From Terriglobales bacterium (GTDB lineage Bacteria; Acidobacteriota; Terriglobia; Terriglobales; Acidobacteriaceae): a stretch of DNA of 64,000 nucleotides. A program made the translations under genes and the position numbers. Numbering within the stretch: position 1 is the first letter of the stretch; the number at the start of each line of letters is the position of its first letter. The DNA is taken from contig JAICWP010000007.1 of NCBI GenBank assembly GCA_025934735.1, positions 124,001 through 188,000 on the forward strand. The letters are read 5' to 3'. The notes beneath the pieces were generated by a model, which saw only the letters and a program-made list of their open reading frames with translations, had not been told where the DNA came from and searched no databases. Shown here piece after piece: positions 45,817 through 54,536 of the stretch.

Positions 45817-46986
45817 TTACTGAGTGGAGAATTTGTAGGTCGTGGTGGACCGGAACCAGCGCCCCGCCTTCAACTCGGTGGAAGGGAACTTAGGCTGGTT
45901 GGGGGAATCGGGAAAATGCTGCGTCTCCAGGCAAAATGCAGAGCGCCGCTGATACTTCACTCCGCCTTTCCCCGCCACCGTTCCATCCAGAAAATTCCCG
46001 CTGTACAGCTGAATCCCCGGTTGCGTGGTCCACACCTCCAGCACCCGCCCCGAGCTGGGATCGTAGGCGCGTCCCGCGAGCACCGGCCTGCGCCCCGCTT
46101 TCCCATCCAGCACGAAGTTGTGATCGTACCCGTGTGCCAGCTTCAGCTGCTCATAATCGGCATCAATGCGCGCGCCAATGGCGGTGCTCTGCGTGAAGTC
46201 CAGCGGCGTTCCCTTCACGCTGGCGATCTCCCCGGTGGGAATCAGGTCGGCATTGATCGGCGTGAACCGGCCCGCGTGCAACATCACTTGCTGCTGCAGA
46301 ACGTCGCCATGCCCCTGCCCTGCCAAATTGAAATAAGAATGGTTTGTCAGGTTCACCACCGTGTCTTTATCGCTGGTGGCCGCGTATTCAATTTTCAGGC
46401 TGTTGTCGTCGCCTAGCGTGAAGCGCACGTCCACCGACAAATTTCCGGGGAAGCCCTGGTCCCCATCCTTGCTCAGGTAAGTCATCTGCAGCGCCGCAGC
46501 CGCAGGCGTGGAAACGTCTTCCGCCTTCCATAGCCTTTTATTGAAGCCGCTGGTACCGCCGTGCAGAGTGTTGTCGCCGTTGTTCTTGGGCAGGGTGTAA
46601 ACATGCCCATCTAGCGTGAACTTGCCGTGGGCAATGCGGTTGGCATAACGGCCCACCGTGGCCCCGAAGTACGCTTTATCGTTGACATAGCCTTCCAGGT
46701 TGTCGTAGCCCAGCACCACGTCCTCAATTTTGCCGTGACGGTCGGGCACTCTCATGCGCACAACCGTGGCGCCGTAGTTGGTGATGGCCACCTCCATCCC
46801 ATTCTTGTTGCGCAGAATGTAGAGGTCGGCCTGGCCGCCATCCGGGGTCTTGCCAAATAGTTCCTTGTGCATCCTGTTATTCGCCGCTGCCCTTTCGAAT
46901 TTTGGCTGGTGTTGCGCGAAGGTCAAAGAAACATACACAGCCAGCGGCAACAGCAGCAGCTGGGCACAAAAAGCGATGCGTCGCAA
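45817..46986 (-). CDS. galM: Secreted aldose 1-epimerase
   Basis: The enzyme interconverts alpha and beta forms of hexoses. The 389-residue sequence has a signal peptide (QLLLLPLAVYVSLTFAQ) and the family motifs ITNYGATVVRMRVPD, GATVGRYANRIAHGKF with the substrate-binding Arg/Asn, NTLHGGTSGFNKRLW with a catalytic His, LTNHSYFNLAGQG, and GYDHNFVLD. Most GalM proteins are cytoplasmic; an exported form fits the neighbouring secreted glycoside hydrolase. Confidence 0.92.
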   Translation of the reverse strand: MRRIAFCAQLLLLPLAVYVSLTFAQHQPKFERAAANNRMHKELFGKTPDGGQADLYILRNKNGMEVAITNYGATVVRMRVPDRHGKIEDVVLGYDNLEGYVNDKAYFGATVGRYANRIAHGKFTLDGHVYTLPKNNGDNTLHGGTSGFNKRLWKAEDVSTPAAAALQMTYLSKDGDQGFPGNLSVDVRFTLGDDNSLKIEYAATSDKDTVVNLTNHSYFNLAGQGHGDVLQQQVMLHAGRFTPINADLIPTGEIASVKGTPLDFTQSTAIGARIDADYEQLKLAHGYDHNFVLDGKAGRRPVLAGRAYDPSSGRVLEVWTTQPGIQLYSGNFLDGTVAGKGGVKYQRRSAFCLETQHFPDSPNQPKFPSTELKAGRWFRSTTTYKFSTQ

Positions 46987-47154
46987 GGAGCCTCCTTCGA
47001 TTGCCGCATAGCCTGGCTAGTCCCGTGGTAAACAAAGAACGGTAATGCCAGCGGCCTGTCCGGGTCAACCGGCGCGACTCCATCATCCCGTCAGAAACCG
47101 CCGCAGGGGCTGTGGTAAACTCGGCGTCCCCTGTAGCTCGAGCCATTGCCTGCT

Positions 47155-48354
47155 ATGAAGCGTGCCGTCGCACCTCCTCGCGTGGTCAAGGTGGAAGACC
47201 TTCGGCGCGTGGCCCAGCGCCGCGTACCCCGCGTCGTTTTCGATTACCTGGATGGCGGCTCCGACGGCGAGGTCACCCTGCGCGAGAACTGCCGCGCTTT
47301 TGAGCAGGTCACCTTTCGTCCTCGCCACGCCGTGGCTGTGCCCACGTGCGATCTGCGTACCCGGGTGCTGGGCCTGGACCTGGCGCTTCCATTCCTGCTG
47401 GCGCCAGTGGGCTACAGCCGGGTCATGCACCCGGATGGCGAATGCGGCGCCGCGCGCGTTGCCGGCAAGGCCGGCACCGGCTACATTCTCTCCACCCTCT
47501 CCGGCCATCGCCTGGAAGACGTGAAGGCGGCCTCCACCGGCCCGGTCTGCTTCCAGCTCTACCTGGTAGGCGGCCGTAAAGTCGCGGAAGGCACGGTGGC
47601 GCGCGCCCGCGCCGCCGGATGCGCGGCGCTGGCGGTCACCATTGATACTGCCGTCGCTGGACTGCGCGAGCGCGACGTGCGCAATGGCATGGTCGAACTG
47701 CTGGGCGGCAGCGCATTCTCCAAGCTGCCCTATATCTCCCAGGTGCTCACACGCCCACGCTGGCTGCTGGATTTTCTGCTTGATGGCGGCGTGCCGCCCA
47801 TGGCCAACGTTGTGCTTTCCGACGGCAAGCCCCTTCCCCTGATTGACGTGGGCGCCGCCCTCGCCGCCGCCGCCGTCACCTGGCAGGATTTGCGCTGGCT
47901 GCGCCAAGCCTGGCCCGGTCCTATCGTGGTGAAGGGCGTCCTTACTGCCGAGGATGCTCGCCGCGCCGTGGATGAGGGCGCGGCCGCGGTAGTGGTCTCC
48001 AACCACGGAGGCCGGCAGTTGGATTGCGTTTCGGCCACCTTGCGTGCGTTGCCGGAGGTGGTCGCGGCCGTCGGCGATAAGACCGAAGTGCTCATGGACG
48101 GCGGCATCCGCCGCGGCAGCGACATCGTAAAGGCCATTTGCCTGGGCGCCCGCGCCGTGCTCATCGGCCGCGCCTACGCCTACGGCCTGGCCGCAGCCGG
48201 AGAAGCGGGCGTGACTCGAGCCATCCAGATCCTCATCGCCGACCTGGAGCGCACCCTGCGGCTGCTGGGCTGCTCCTCCATCCGCGAACTGGACCGTTCC
48301 TATGTCGAGCTCCCTGTGGAATGGACGAAACGCTCATCGCAGGCCTCCGCCTGA
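47155..48354 (+). CDS. lldD: FMN-dependent L-lactate dehydrogenase/2-hydroxyacid oxidase
   Basis: The 399-residue flavoprotein oxidises L-lactate (or another L-2-hydroxyacid) to pyruvate. Motifs: FDYLDGGSDGEVTLREN at the N-terminus, PVGYSRVMHPDGE, FQLYLVGG, VKGVLTAEDARRAVDEGA with the FMN lysine, and VVSNHGGRQLD with the catalytic His, followed by MDGGIRRGSDIVKA. The ATG at 47155 is preferred to a TTG 9 bp earlier. The lactate permease gene follows, after a 226-bp gap filled with a repeat element. Confidence 0.9.
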   Translation: MKRAVAPPRVVKVEDLRRVAQRRVPRVVFDYLDGGSDGEVTLRENCRAFEQVTFRPRHAVAVPTCDLRTRVLGLDLALPFLLAPVGYSRVMHPDGECGAARVAGKAGTGYILSTLSGHRLEDVKAASTGPVCFQLYLVGGRKVAEGTVARARAAGCAALAVTIDTAVAGLRERDVRNGMVELLGGSAFSKLPYISQVLTRPRWLLDFLLDGGVPPMANVVLSDGKPLPLIDVGAALAAAAVTWQDLRWLRQAWPGPIVVKGVLTAEDARRAVDEGAAAVVVSNHGGRQLDCVSATLRALPEVVAAVGDKTEVLMDGGIRRGSDIVKAICLGARAVLIGRAYAYGLAAAGEAGVTRAIQILIADLERTLRLLGCSSIRELDRSYVELPVEWTKRSSQASA

Positions 48355-48369
48355 TGTCGAAATAAAAAC

Positions 48370-48528
48370 CGCAAAGGACGCAAAGGCGGCAGAGAACGAA
48401 ATCACAAAGTTGGTGAATTAATCTATCTAAGTTGTTTTTCTGATCCGTCAGGTACAGAAGGGAATGCGATAAATTTTCTCTGCGTCCTCTGCGGTTTTGG
48501 TTTGGTTTTGCTTTTGCTTTTGGTGTTG
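48370..48528 (+). repeat. 9-mer inverted-array element in the lldD-lctP gap
   Basis: The left arm (48370-48398) has units CGCAAAGGA, CGCAAAGGC, GGCAGAGAA. The right arm (48476-48493) has TTCTCTGCG, TCCTCTGCG and continues into TTTTGG-type short units to about 48528. The 77-bp core has no frame. The arms begin 15 bp after the lldD stop codon. Confidence 0.75.
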
Positions 48529-48580
48529 ATTCACCCAGGAGCGCGAAATCTTCACGCAAACCCTCAACCCGGTCGGCAAT

Positions 48581-50149
48581 ATGTGGCTTACCGTCCTGCT
48601 GGCGCTGGTGCCCCTGGCTGCGCTGCTTTTTCTGCTCGCCATTGTGCGCCTCACCGCCTGGCTAGCCGCTCTCATCGCGGGTGGGGTCGCCCTCACGCTT
48701 GGCGCGGCGCTCTGGCACGCGCCTTGGGGAGGCATGTTGCGCTCCTACTCCTATGGCGCTCTCTCCGGCGCCTGGGTGATTGACTGGATCACCTTCTGGG
48801 GCCTGGTCATCTTTAACACCCTGGTCGTGACGGGCGACTTCGCCCGCTTTAAAGCTTGGATGGTGCACCACGCCACCGCCGACATTCGCGTGCAAACCAT
48901 CATGCTGGCCTGGGCTTTCGGCGCGCTCCTCGAAGGATTGGTGGGCTTTGGCTATCCCTGGGCCGTGGTGGTGCCCATCCTCGCCGGCCTCGGCATCGCC
49001 GATCTGGAAGCCATCCGCATCGCCGCCCTGGCCAACAACGCTCCTGTTTCCTATGGCGCGCTGGGCGTCCCCATCCTCGCGCTTTCGGTGGTGACTTCGC
49101 TGCCCGTCATGGCGCTTTCAGCCTCGGTGGGAAATATTGTGGCCGTGCTGGCGCTCCTACCCCCCTGGGTGCTGATTTACCTGGTCACGAACTGGAAGGG
49201 CGTCCGCGAGGCCTGGCCGCTGGCACTGGTCGGCTCCTTCTCCTACATCGCCGGACAATGGCCGGTGGCGCACTATCTCGGCCCCTACCTGCCCGATCTC
49301 AGCGGCGCGCTGGTTTCCTTCTGGGTGCTATTCGGGTTTGTGAAACTCTGGTCACCCAAAACCATTCGCGGATTCGGCGGCCTGCCGCTGGAACTGGTTG
49401 CGCGCGATCCCGACCCGCCGGTCACCGGTCGGGAAGCTTTTTCCGTGTGGCTACCCTACCTAGTGCTCATTGGCGTTGTGGTGGCCTGGACCGGACCCTG
49501 GTCGCACCTGCCCTCCATCAGCCTGTTTCACTTGACGGAAACGGCTCGCTCCTCCGTCACCCAGAAGTCCATCGCTTCCACCTTCAACTTCAATCCGCTG
49601 AGCGGAGGCACCTCAATTTTCGTTTCCTGGCTGGTGATTCTGGCCCTCCTGCGGCCTGGGGCTGGGGCGCTGAAGCAAGTCTTCGCCAAAACCTTCCACC
49701 AGATTTGGGGCGCCCTGATTGTCGCCCTCTTCGTTTTCGCCCTCGCTTACACATTCGTGTATACGGGGATGGCCAATTCGCTGGCCTACGGGCTCTCCAA
49801 AACCGGTGTGATCTTTGTGGCGCTGGCGCCGATTCTGGGCTGGATCGGCGTGGCCCTCTCCGGCAGCAACACTTCCACCAACGCCATGTTTGGCCCAGTG
49901 CAGGCGGTCACCGGGCGCCTGCTCAACATGCCGGCTCTGCTGCTGCCTTCGCTCAATTCCGTGGGCGCCGAGGTGGGCAAACCCATCGCCCCGCAAACCG
50001 CCAGCGTGGGTGTTTCCACCAGCAAATTCGTGCGCAGCGAGGGCGCGGTCATCCGCCACAATATGGGTTGGACGCTGATTATGCTGGGCTACCTGGTGCT
50101 GATCGCGCTGTTTTTCTATTTCGCCTTGCCCAATGTGATGGCGCTGTAG
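48581..50149 (+). CDS. lctP: L-lactate permease
   Basis: A 522-residue polytopic membrane protein of the LctP family, importing lactate or glycolate with protons. Conserved motifs are AWAFGALLEGLVGFGYPWAVVVPILAGLG, ANNAPVSYGALGVPI, and near the C-terminus GVALSGSNTSTNAMFGPVQ and GKPIAPQTASVGVS. About 13 helices are expected. Together with lldD upstream it forms a lactate uptake and oxidation unit. The ATG is at 48581; its ribosome site is weak. Confidence 0.93.
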   Translation: MWLTVLLALVPLAALLFLLAIVRLTAWLAALIAGGVALTLGAALWHAPWGGMLRSYSYGALSGAWVIDWITFWGLVIFNTLVVTGDFARFKAWMVHHATADIRVQTIMLAWAFGALLEGLVGFGYPWAVVVPILAGLGIADLEAIRIAALANNAPVSYGALGVPILALSVVTSLPVMALSASVGNIVAVLALLPPWVLIYLVTNWKGVREAWPLALVGSFSYIAGQWPVAHYLGPYLPDLSGALVSFWVLFGFVKLWSPKTIRGFGGLPLELVARDPDPPVTGREAFSVWLPYLVLIGVVVAWTGPWSHLPSISLFHLTETARSSVTQKSIASTFNFNPLSGGTSIFVSWLVILALLRPGAGALKQVFAKTFHQIWGALIVALFVFALAYTFVYTGMANSLAYGLSKTGVIFVALAPILGWIGVALSGSNTSTNAMFGPVQAVTGRLLNMPALLLPSLNSVGAEVGKPIAPQTASVGVSTSKFVRSEGAVIRHNMGWTLIMLGYLVLIALFFYFALPNVMAL

Positions 50150-50181
50150 GCGCGCCCTGCGGTTGACCGACAAATGAAAAC

Positions 50182-50306
50182 CGCAGCGGACGCCAAGGAC
50201 GTAGAGGTTTAAAGTAAATCTTGAATCAGGCCCTATGTTTACTCATTTCAGATGATAAGTACCGACAAAGAAAAAATGTTCCTCGGCGTCCTCCGCGTAC
50301 TCTGCG
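50182..50306 (+). repeat. 9-mer inverted-array element in the lctP-nat gap
   Basis: The left arm at 50182-50208 is CGCAGCGGA, CGCCAAGGA, CGTAGAGGT; the right arm at 50280-50306 is TCCTCGGCG, TCCTCCGCG, TACTCTGCG. Read in reverse, the right units are again CGC(A/C/G)GAG(G/T)A type. The arms are three clean units each, with a 71-bp core that has no gene. Confidence 0.8.
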
Positions 50307-50335
50307 GTTAAGTTTTGATCTTCGTTTCGCAGCCC

Positions 50336-51088
50336 ATGAACTTTGCCGCCTATCTCGCCCGCATCGGTTACTCGGGGCCGGTTACGCCCACGCTGGAGGT
50401 GCTGCGCGCTGTTCATCGCGCCCACCTGCTCAGCGTGCCTTTTGAGAACCTGGATATTGCCCGCGGGCGCGCCCTGGTGGTGGATCAGGAGGCCTGCGTG
50501 CGCAAGCTGGTGGAACAGCGCCGCGGCGGCTTCTGCTACGAGATGAATGGCGCTTTCGCCGCCCTGCTCCAGGCGATCGGGTTCCAGGTCACGCTTCTGT
50601 CCGCCCGCGTAGCCCGCCAGGACGGCTCTTTCGGCCCCGAATTCGACCACCTCACCTTGCGCGTGGACCTGGACCAGCCCTGGCTTGCCGACGTCGGCTT
50701 TGGCGACTCCTTTCTTGAGCCGTTGCGCCTTCTGCCCGGCATCGCGCAGCAAGATGCCGGACAGATTTATCGCATTACCGAAACTGGCAGCGTGCTCCAA
50801 CTGCAAAAATGGGAAACCGGGGGCGCCTGGAACGATTTGTACAGGTTCACTCTTCAACCCCGCCAGATTCAAGACTTCGCGGCCATGTGCCACTATCACC
50901 AGACCTCGCCCGATTCAAGCTTCACCCGCAAGCGCCTGTGCACGCGCGCCACGCCCGAAGGCCGCATCACTCTTTCCGACATGAAACTGACGATTACCCG
51001 CAAGGGGGAAAAGGAACAGAGGATGCTCTCCTCCGAGGACGAATGGCGCGCCGCCCTGCGCGAATACTTCGAACTTGTGCTGGAATAG
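50336..51088 (+). CDS. nat: Arylamine N-acetyltransferase
   Basis: The 250-residue enzyme moves an acetyl group from acetyl-CoA to arylamines or hydrazines. The catalytic triad is readable: Cys in RRGGFCYEMNGAF, His in FDHLTLRVDL and Asp in LADVGFGDSF. The N-terminus (YLARIGYSGPVTPTLEVLRAVHRAHLLSVPFENLDI) is typical. The ATG at 50336 starts the family's usual N-terminus. Confidence 0.93.
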   Translation: MNFAAYLARIGYSGPVTPTLEVLRAVHRAHLLSVPFENLDIARGRALVVDQEACVRKLVEQRRGGFCYEMNGAFAALLQAIGFQVTLLSARVARQDGSFGPEFDHLTLRVDLDQPWLADVGFGDSFLEPLRLLPGIAQQDAGQIYRITETGSVLQLQKWETGGAWNDLYRFTLQPRQIQDFAAMCHYHQTSPDSSFTRKRLCTRATPEGRITLSDMKLTITRKGEKEQRMLSSEDEWRAALREYFELVLE

Positions 51089-51226
51089 ACACCAAGCGGC
51101 ACAAGAATACAGCCTGCGCCGCAAGCCATGGGTTAGCAGCGGAACCCAGGAAAGCCCTCAGGGGCGAAAGCTGGGTCATGGGACAATCCGTGAAGGCCGA
51201 CTCCCCGCCAGTCATTCGAAAGAGAT

Positions 51227-51244
51227 TTTCTCGCGTCCTCTGCG
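51227..51244 (+). repeat. 9-mer array abutting the thiS stop codon
   Basis: TTTCTCGCG and TCCTCTGCG are right-arm units of the 9-mer family. The next three bases (51245-51247) are the thiS stop codon on the minus strand. No complete left arm is visible; 51100-51180 holds a REP-like stretch instead. Confidence 0.6.
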
Positions 51245-51457
51245 TTAATCTTTTTCGCTCCCTCCGCCCACGAATTGCACAATCTCCAGCCTGTCCCCAC
51301 CCTTCAGCCAGGTCTGCGGCCACAGCTCGCGGCGCACGATCTCACGATTCAGCTCTACTGCCACGCGGTCTGCCTTCATGCCCAGTTGCTCAACCAGCAC
51401 CGCCAGCGTCAGCCCCTCCGTCAGTTCCCGCTCCTCGCCATTAATCTGCAGCTTCAT
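51245..51457 (-). CDS. thiS: Sulfur carrier protein ThiS with C-terminal tail
   Basis: The 70-residue ubiquitin-like protein carries sulfur as a C-terminal thiocarboxylate for thiazole synthesis. MKLQINGEERELTEGLTLAVL and ALRIEIVQFVGGG-like LEIVQFVGGG fit the family. ThiS must end in Gly-Gly, but here four residues, SEKD, follow the glycines, encoded by bases that belong to the adjacent repeat. The tail would need removal before ThiF can act, or the gene may be impaired. No other thi gene is in the window. Confidence 0.85.
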   Translation of the reverse strand: MKLQINGEERELTEGLTLAVLVEQLGMKADRVAVELNREIVRRELWPQTWLKGGDRLEIVQFVGGGSEKD

Positions 51458-51487
51458 ACCTCGATTCTAACTGCAAGAAATCAAACC

Positions 51488-51698
51488 CGCAGAGAACGCA
51501 AATGACGAAGACGGTTCTAGGTCTTACCAAAACCCAAATTCACGTTGAGCCGTTCTAAACCCACACCTGCGTCGAGGGACTCAGGAGATATTCCTCCGCG
51601 TCCTCTGCGTCTCGGCGTTGGGTTTTGGTGTTGCTTTTGTTTTATGCACGACGCTTCAGAATCTCCGCGTCCTCTGCGTCTCGGCGTTGGGTCTTGGT
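51488..51698 (+). repeat. 9-mer inverted-array element with duplicated right arm
   Basis: The left arm at 51488-51514 is CGCAGAGAA, CGCAAATGA, CGAAGACGG. The right arm occurs twice: 51594-51629 and 51663-51698 are direct copies of CTCCGCGTCCTCTGCGTC and following bases with one difference, 69 bp apart. The second runs up to the stop codon of the gene at 51711. This element fills the gap between thiS and that gene; no frame is visible in it. Confidence 0.75.
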
Positions 51699-51710
51699 TT
51701 TGGTTTTGTC

Positions 51711-52301
51711 TTACGCGCGCGCGGACTTGCGCAGCCGGAATTTGCGGGTAACCACTCTGCCCCCGTGCGTCGCCTGCACCAGAATGTCGGATTGGGAGAG
51801 CTCCGGCTCGTCAGCTCCCAGCTTCAGCTCGGCTGCCCCGGATGAGTCGGTAGTCGCCTGCGAGTAAAGCGGCTCGCCCTCGGACCGCTTCAGCCGGGCC
51901 GTCACTTTGGCGCCTTCCACCGGCCTCTCGCCCTCGCTCACCAGAATTCTCACCATAAGGGCATCTTCGGAGCGCGGCGCTCCCGCATTGGTCCATTGCA
52001 GCTTCAGCCCGCTGGGCGCCTTGGGAATTTCCGGTTCCGGACGGCCCAGCACACCCTCCAGCCGTCCTTCGCGGATGGCGTCCAGCACCGATTTGTGCTG
52101 GCCCCGCAGGCTCTGCTCCAGCTGCTTCTCCGAGATTTCGTCCCGCTGACCGCCCTGCTGATACGGTGTCGCCATTTTTCCAATGCACCGGCCGCGCACG
52201 AATACCTGCGTCTGCAGCAGCCGCTCGTGTTCCCGCGCCTCGCTCTGCACGTGGTATACGGTGTCCAAGTGCTTTACATCTGTGTTGAAACCAAAAATCA
52301 T
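51711..52301 (-). CDS. Protein of unknown function with a C-terminal Ig-like domain
   Basis: The 196-residue product begins MIFGFNTDVKHLDTVYHVQSE. Residues 1-80 contain a short strand region and a charged helix (EISEKQLEQSLRGQHKSVLDAI); from about 120 the sequence LMVRILVSEGERPVEGAKVTARLKRSEG resembles a carboxypeptidase-regulatory or Ig-like beta sandwich. There is no signal peptide. A GTG or ATG further upstream at 52376 is open but 52301 gives a more natural start. I do not recognise a named family. Confidence 0.7.
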   Translation of the reverse strand: MIFGFNTDVKHLDTVYHVQSEAREHERLLQTQVFVRGRCIGKMATPYQQGGQRDEISEKQLEQSLRGQHKSVLDAIREGRLEGVLGRPEPEIPKAPSGLKLQWTNAGAPRSEDALMVRILVSEGERPVEGAKVTARLKRSEGEPLYSQATTDSSGAAELKLGADEPELSQSDILVQATHGGRVVTRKFRLRKSARA

Positions 52302-52363
52302 AGAAGCCTGCTGCCGCGTACCACTGCCGATACCTGCTGCGTTGCCGCCGCCGTCCCGCGCGC

Positions 52364-52393
52364 TTGACAGTGGCAACTATCAAAACCTAATCT
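52364..52393 (+). promoter_or_regulatory. Possible sigma-70 promoter for the nuo operon
   Basis: TTGACA at 52364-52369 is an exact -35 consensus; TAATCT at 52388-52393 is a weak -10 at an 18-bp spacing. It would start transcription about 40 bp before nuoA. Confidence 0.4.
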
Positions 52394-52440
52394 AACTAGT
52401 TTAGCTCTTGTATTGGTCGCGAATTATATACATCAGCTTT

Positions 52441-52830
52441 ATGCCGGACAATTACTTCACTCGCTACCTGCCGTTGCTCATCTACTTCGTCTTCGCCGGG
52501 GCGCTGGCGAGTGCCATCGTGCTTTTATCCTGGATTGTTGGTCAGCGCCGGCCCACGCGCGCCAAGATGCAGCCCTACGAGTGCGGCATCCTCCCCACAG
52601 GCGATGCCCGCGAGCGCTTCTCCGTCAAGTTCTACCTGGTCGCCATGCTCTTCATTCTGTTCGATGTAGAGGCGGTTTTCCTCTATCCCTGGGCCATCCT
52701 GCTGCGCGATCTCAAGATGTTCGGCTTCTGGGAGATGCTGGTCTACATCGGCATCGTGCTGGTGGGATTCTTCTACGTCTGGAAGAAGGGCGTGCTGGAC
52801 TGGTCCACTACCCGGGGAGAGTCGCTTTAG
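52441..52830 (+). CDS. nuoA: NADH-quinone oxidoreductase subunit A
   Basis: A 129-residue membrane subunit of complex I with three helices and the conserved loop AKMQPYECGILPTGDARERFSVKFYLVAMLFILFDVE, including the acidic residues of helix 2 that line the quinone-proton path. The ATG at 52441 gives the normal length. The stop codon abuts the nuoC start; nuoB, which normally comes between, is absent. Confidence 0.95.
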   Translation: MPDNYFTRYLPLLIYFVFAGALASAIVLLSWIVGQRRPTRAKMQPYECGILPTGDARERFSVKFYLVAMLFILFDVEAVFLYPWAILLRDLKMFGFWEMLVYIGIVLVGFFYVWKKGVLDWSTTRGESL

Positions 52831-53328
52831 ATGCCTATCGCCCCTGCTATCAGCAAATTGGAAGATCTGCTGGAACGCCCCGCCGTGGCTGCCTTGCTGG
52901 CCTGGCGACGTGAGGCCGTGCAGTCGGCCAGGTTCGATCGCAACGAGCTCACCATTTACCTGGAGCGCGGCTCCATCCGCGAGGCCTGCGCCATCCTGAA
53001 GGATTCAGCCGAGGCCCAGTTCAGCTTTTTCTCTGACCTGACCTGCGTGGACCTCTACCCCTCCGAGCCGCGTTTCGAAGTGGTTTACCACCTGCTTTCC
53101 ATGAAGCGGAAGGACCGGGTGCGCCTCAAGGTGCAGTTGCCCGGCTCCGATCCCAGCTTGGAATCCATCACACCCCTCTGGCCGGCGGCCAATTTCTTCG
53201 AACGCGAGATCTTTGACCTCTTTGGCGTGCGCTTCCAGGGACATCCCTACCTCCGCCGCATCCTCATGCCTGAGGACTGGGAGGGCCATCCCTTGCGCAA
53301 GGACTACCCGGTCGAGGGATATCGGTAA
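52831..53328 (+). CDS. nuoC: NADH-quinone oxidoreductase subunit C
   Basis: The 165-residue peripheral arm subunit (30-kDa type) has the signature NFFEREIFDLFGVRFQGHPYLRRILMPEDWEGHPLRKDYPVEG. It is a stand-alone nuoC, not fused to nuoD. It begins on the base following the nuoA stop codon and ends 2 bp before nuoD, so all three are translated together. Confidence 0.94.
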   Translation: MPIAPAISKLEDLLERPAVAALLAWRREAVQSARFDRNELTIYLERGSIREACAILKDSAEAQFSFFSDLTCVDLYPSEPRFEVVYHLLSMKRKDRVRLKVQLPGSDPSLESITPLWPAANFFEREIFDLFGVRFQGHPYLRRILMPEDWEGHPLRKDYPVEGYR

Positions 53329-53330
53329 TC

Positions 53331-54536
53331 ATGGCCCATATGACCACAACCCCGGTGATTGAGCCCGGCCAGGATCGCACCATGATCCTGAACATGGGCC
53401 CGCAGCACCCCTCTACTCATGGCGTGCTGCGTCTCATTCTGGAGATTGACGGGGAAAACGTGGTCCGCATGATGCCGGATATCGGCTACCTGCACACCGG
53501 CATCGAGAAGACCTGCGAAGCCAAGTTCTACCAGCAGGTGGTGCCCCTCACCGACCGCATTGACTACCTCTGTCCGCTCACCAACAACCTGTGCTACGTG
53601 CTGGCGGCGGAGAAGCTGCTGGGCATGGAAATCCCGCCGCGCGCGCAATGGATTCGGGTCATGCTCAACGAACTGACCCGCATCAACTCCCACCTGGTGT
53701 GGCTGGGCACGCATGCTCTCGATATCGGCGCCATGTCGGTTTTCCTTTACTGCTTCCGCGAGCGGGAAGACCTGCTGCGCATCTTTGAGATGGTCAGCGG
53801 CCAGCGCATGATGACCTCCTACTTCCGGGTAGGCGGGCTGGCCTTGGAGCCGCCGCTGGGCTTCTTCGACCGCGTGAAGCACTTCGCCGACCGCTTCCCC
53901 GAAAAAGTTGACGAGTACGAGGGCCTGCTCACTTCCAATCCCATCTGGGTGGAGCGCACCAAGAACGTGGCCTACCTCTCGCCCGAGGACGGCATCGCCA
54001 TCGGCGCTACCGGGCCCACGCTGCGCGCCTCCGGCGTGGATTGGGACCTGCGCCGCGACATGCCCTATTCGAGCTACGAGCAGTTCCAGTTCAAGGTGCC
54101 AGTGCGCGCCGAGGGCGACGTTTTCTCCCGTTACATGGTGCGCGTCGAAGAACTCCGTGAGTCCAACAAGATTGTGCAGCAGGCGCTGGCCGGGCTCCCC
54201 GAAGGCCCCATCAAAGCGGAATCGCCTAAGGTGGTTCTTCCCGAGCGCGAGAAGATGAAGACACAGATGGAAGCCCTCATCTATCACTTCAAAATCATCA
54301 CTGAGGGCTTTACCGTCCCCGCGGGTGAGGTTTACCAGGCCATTGAGTCGCCGCGTGGCGAGATGGGCTACTACGTGGTCAGCGATGGCACCGCCAAGCC
54401 CTACCGCGTGCACATGCGTTCGCCTTCGTTTGTAAACCTGCAGGCGCTGCCCAAAATGTGCGAAGGCCGCCTCATCGCCGACGTGGTCGCCGCCATCGGC
54501 AGCATTGATATCGTGCTCGGCGAGATAGACCGGTAA
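53331..54536 (+). CDS. nuoD: NADH-quinone oxidoreductase subunit D
   Basis: The 401-residue 49-kDa-type subunit forms the quinone site with NuoB. It carries NMGPQHPSTHGVLRLILEIDGE, the HTGIEKTCE segment, EREDLLRIFEMVSGQRMM and the C-terminal CEGRLIADVVAAIGSIDIVLGEIDR. Family His and Tyr residues for quinone binding (in QHPSTHG) are intact. Its stop codon is the first base group of an 8-mer repeat array. Confidence 0.95.
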   Translation: MAHMTTTPVIEPGQDRTMILNMGPQHPSTHGVLRLILEIDGENVVRMMPDIGYLHTGIEKTCEAKFYQQVVPLTDRIDYLCPLTNNLCYVLAAEKLLGMEIPPRAQWIRVMLNELTRINSHLVWLGTHALDIGAMSVFLYCFREREDLLRIFEMVSGQRMMTSYFRVGGLALEPPLGFFDRVKHFADRFPEKVDEYEGLLTSNPIWVERTKNVAYLSPEDGIAIGATGPTLRASGVDWDLRRDMPYSSYEQFQFKVPVRAEGDVFSRYMVRVEELRESNKIVQQALAGLPEGPIKAESPKVVLPEREKMKTQMEALIYHFKIITEGFTVPAGEVYQAIESPRGEMGYYVVSDGTAKPYRVHMRSPSFVNLQALPKMCEGRLIADVVAAIGSIDIVLGEIDR

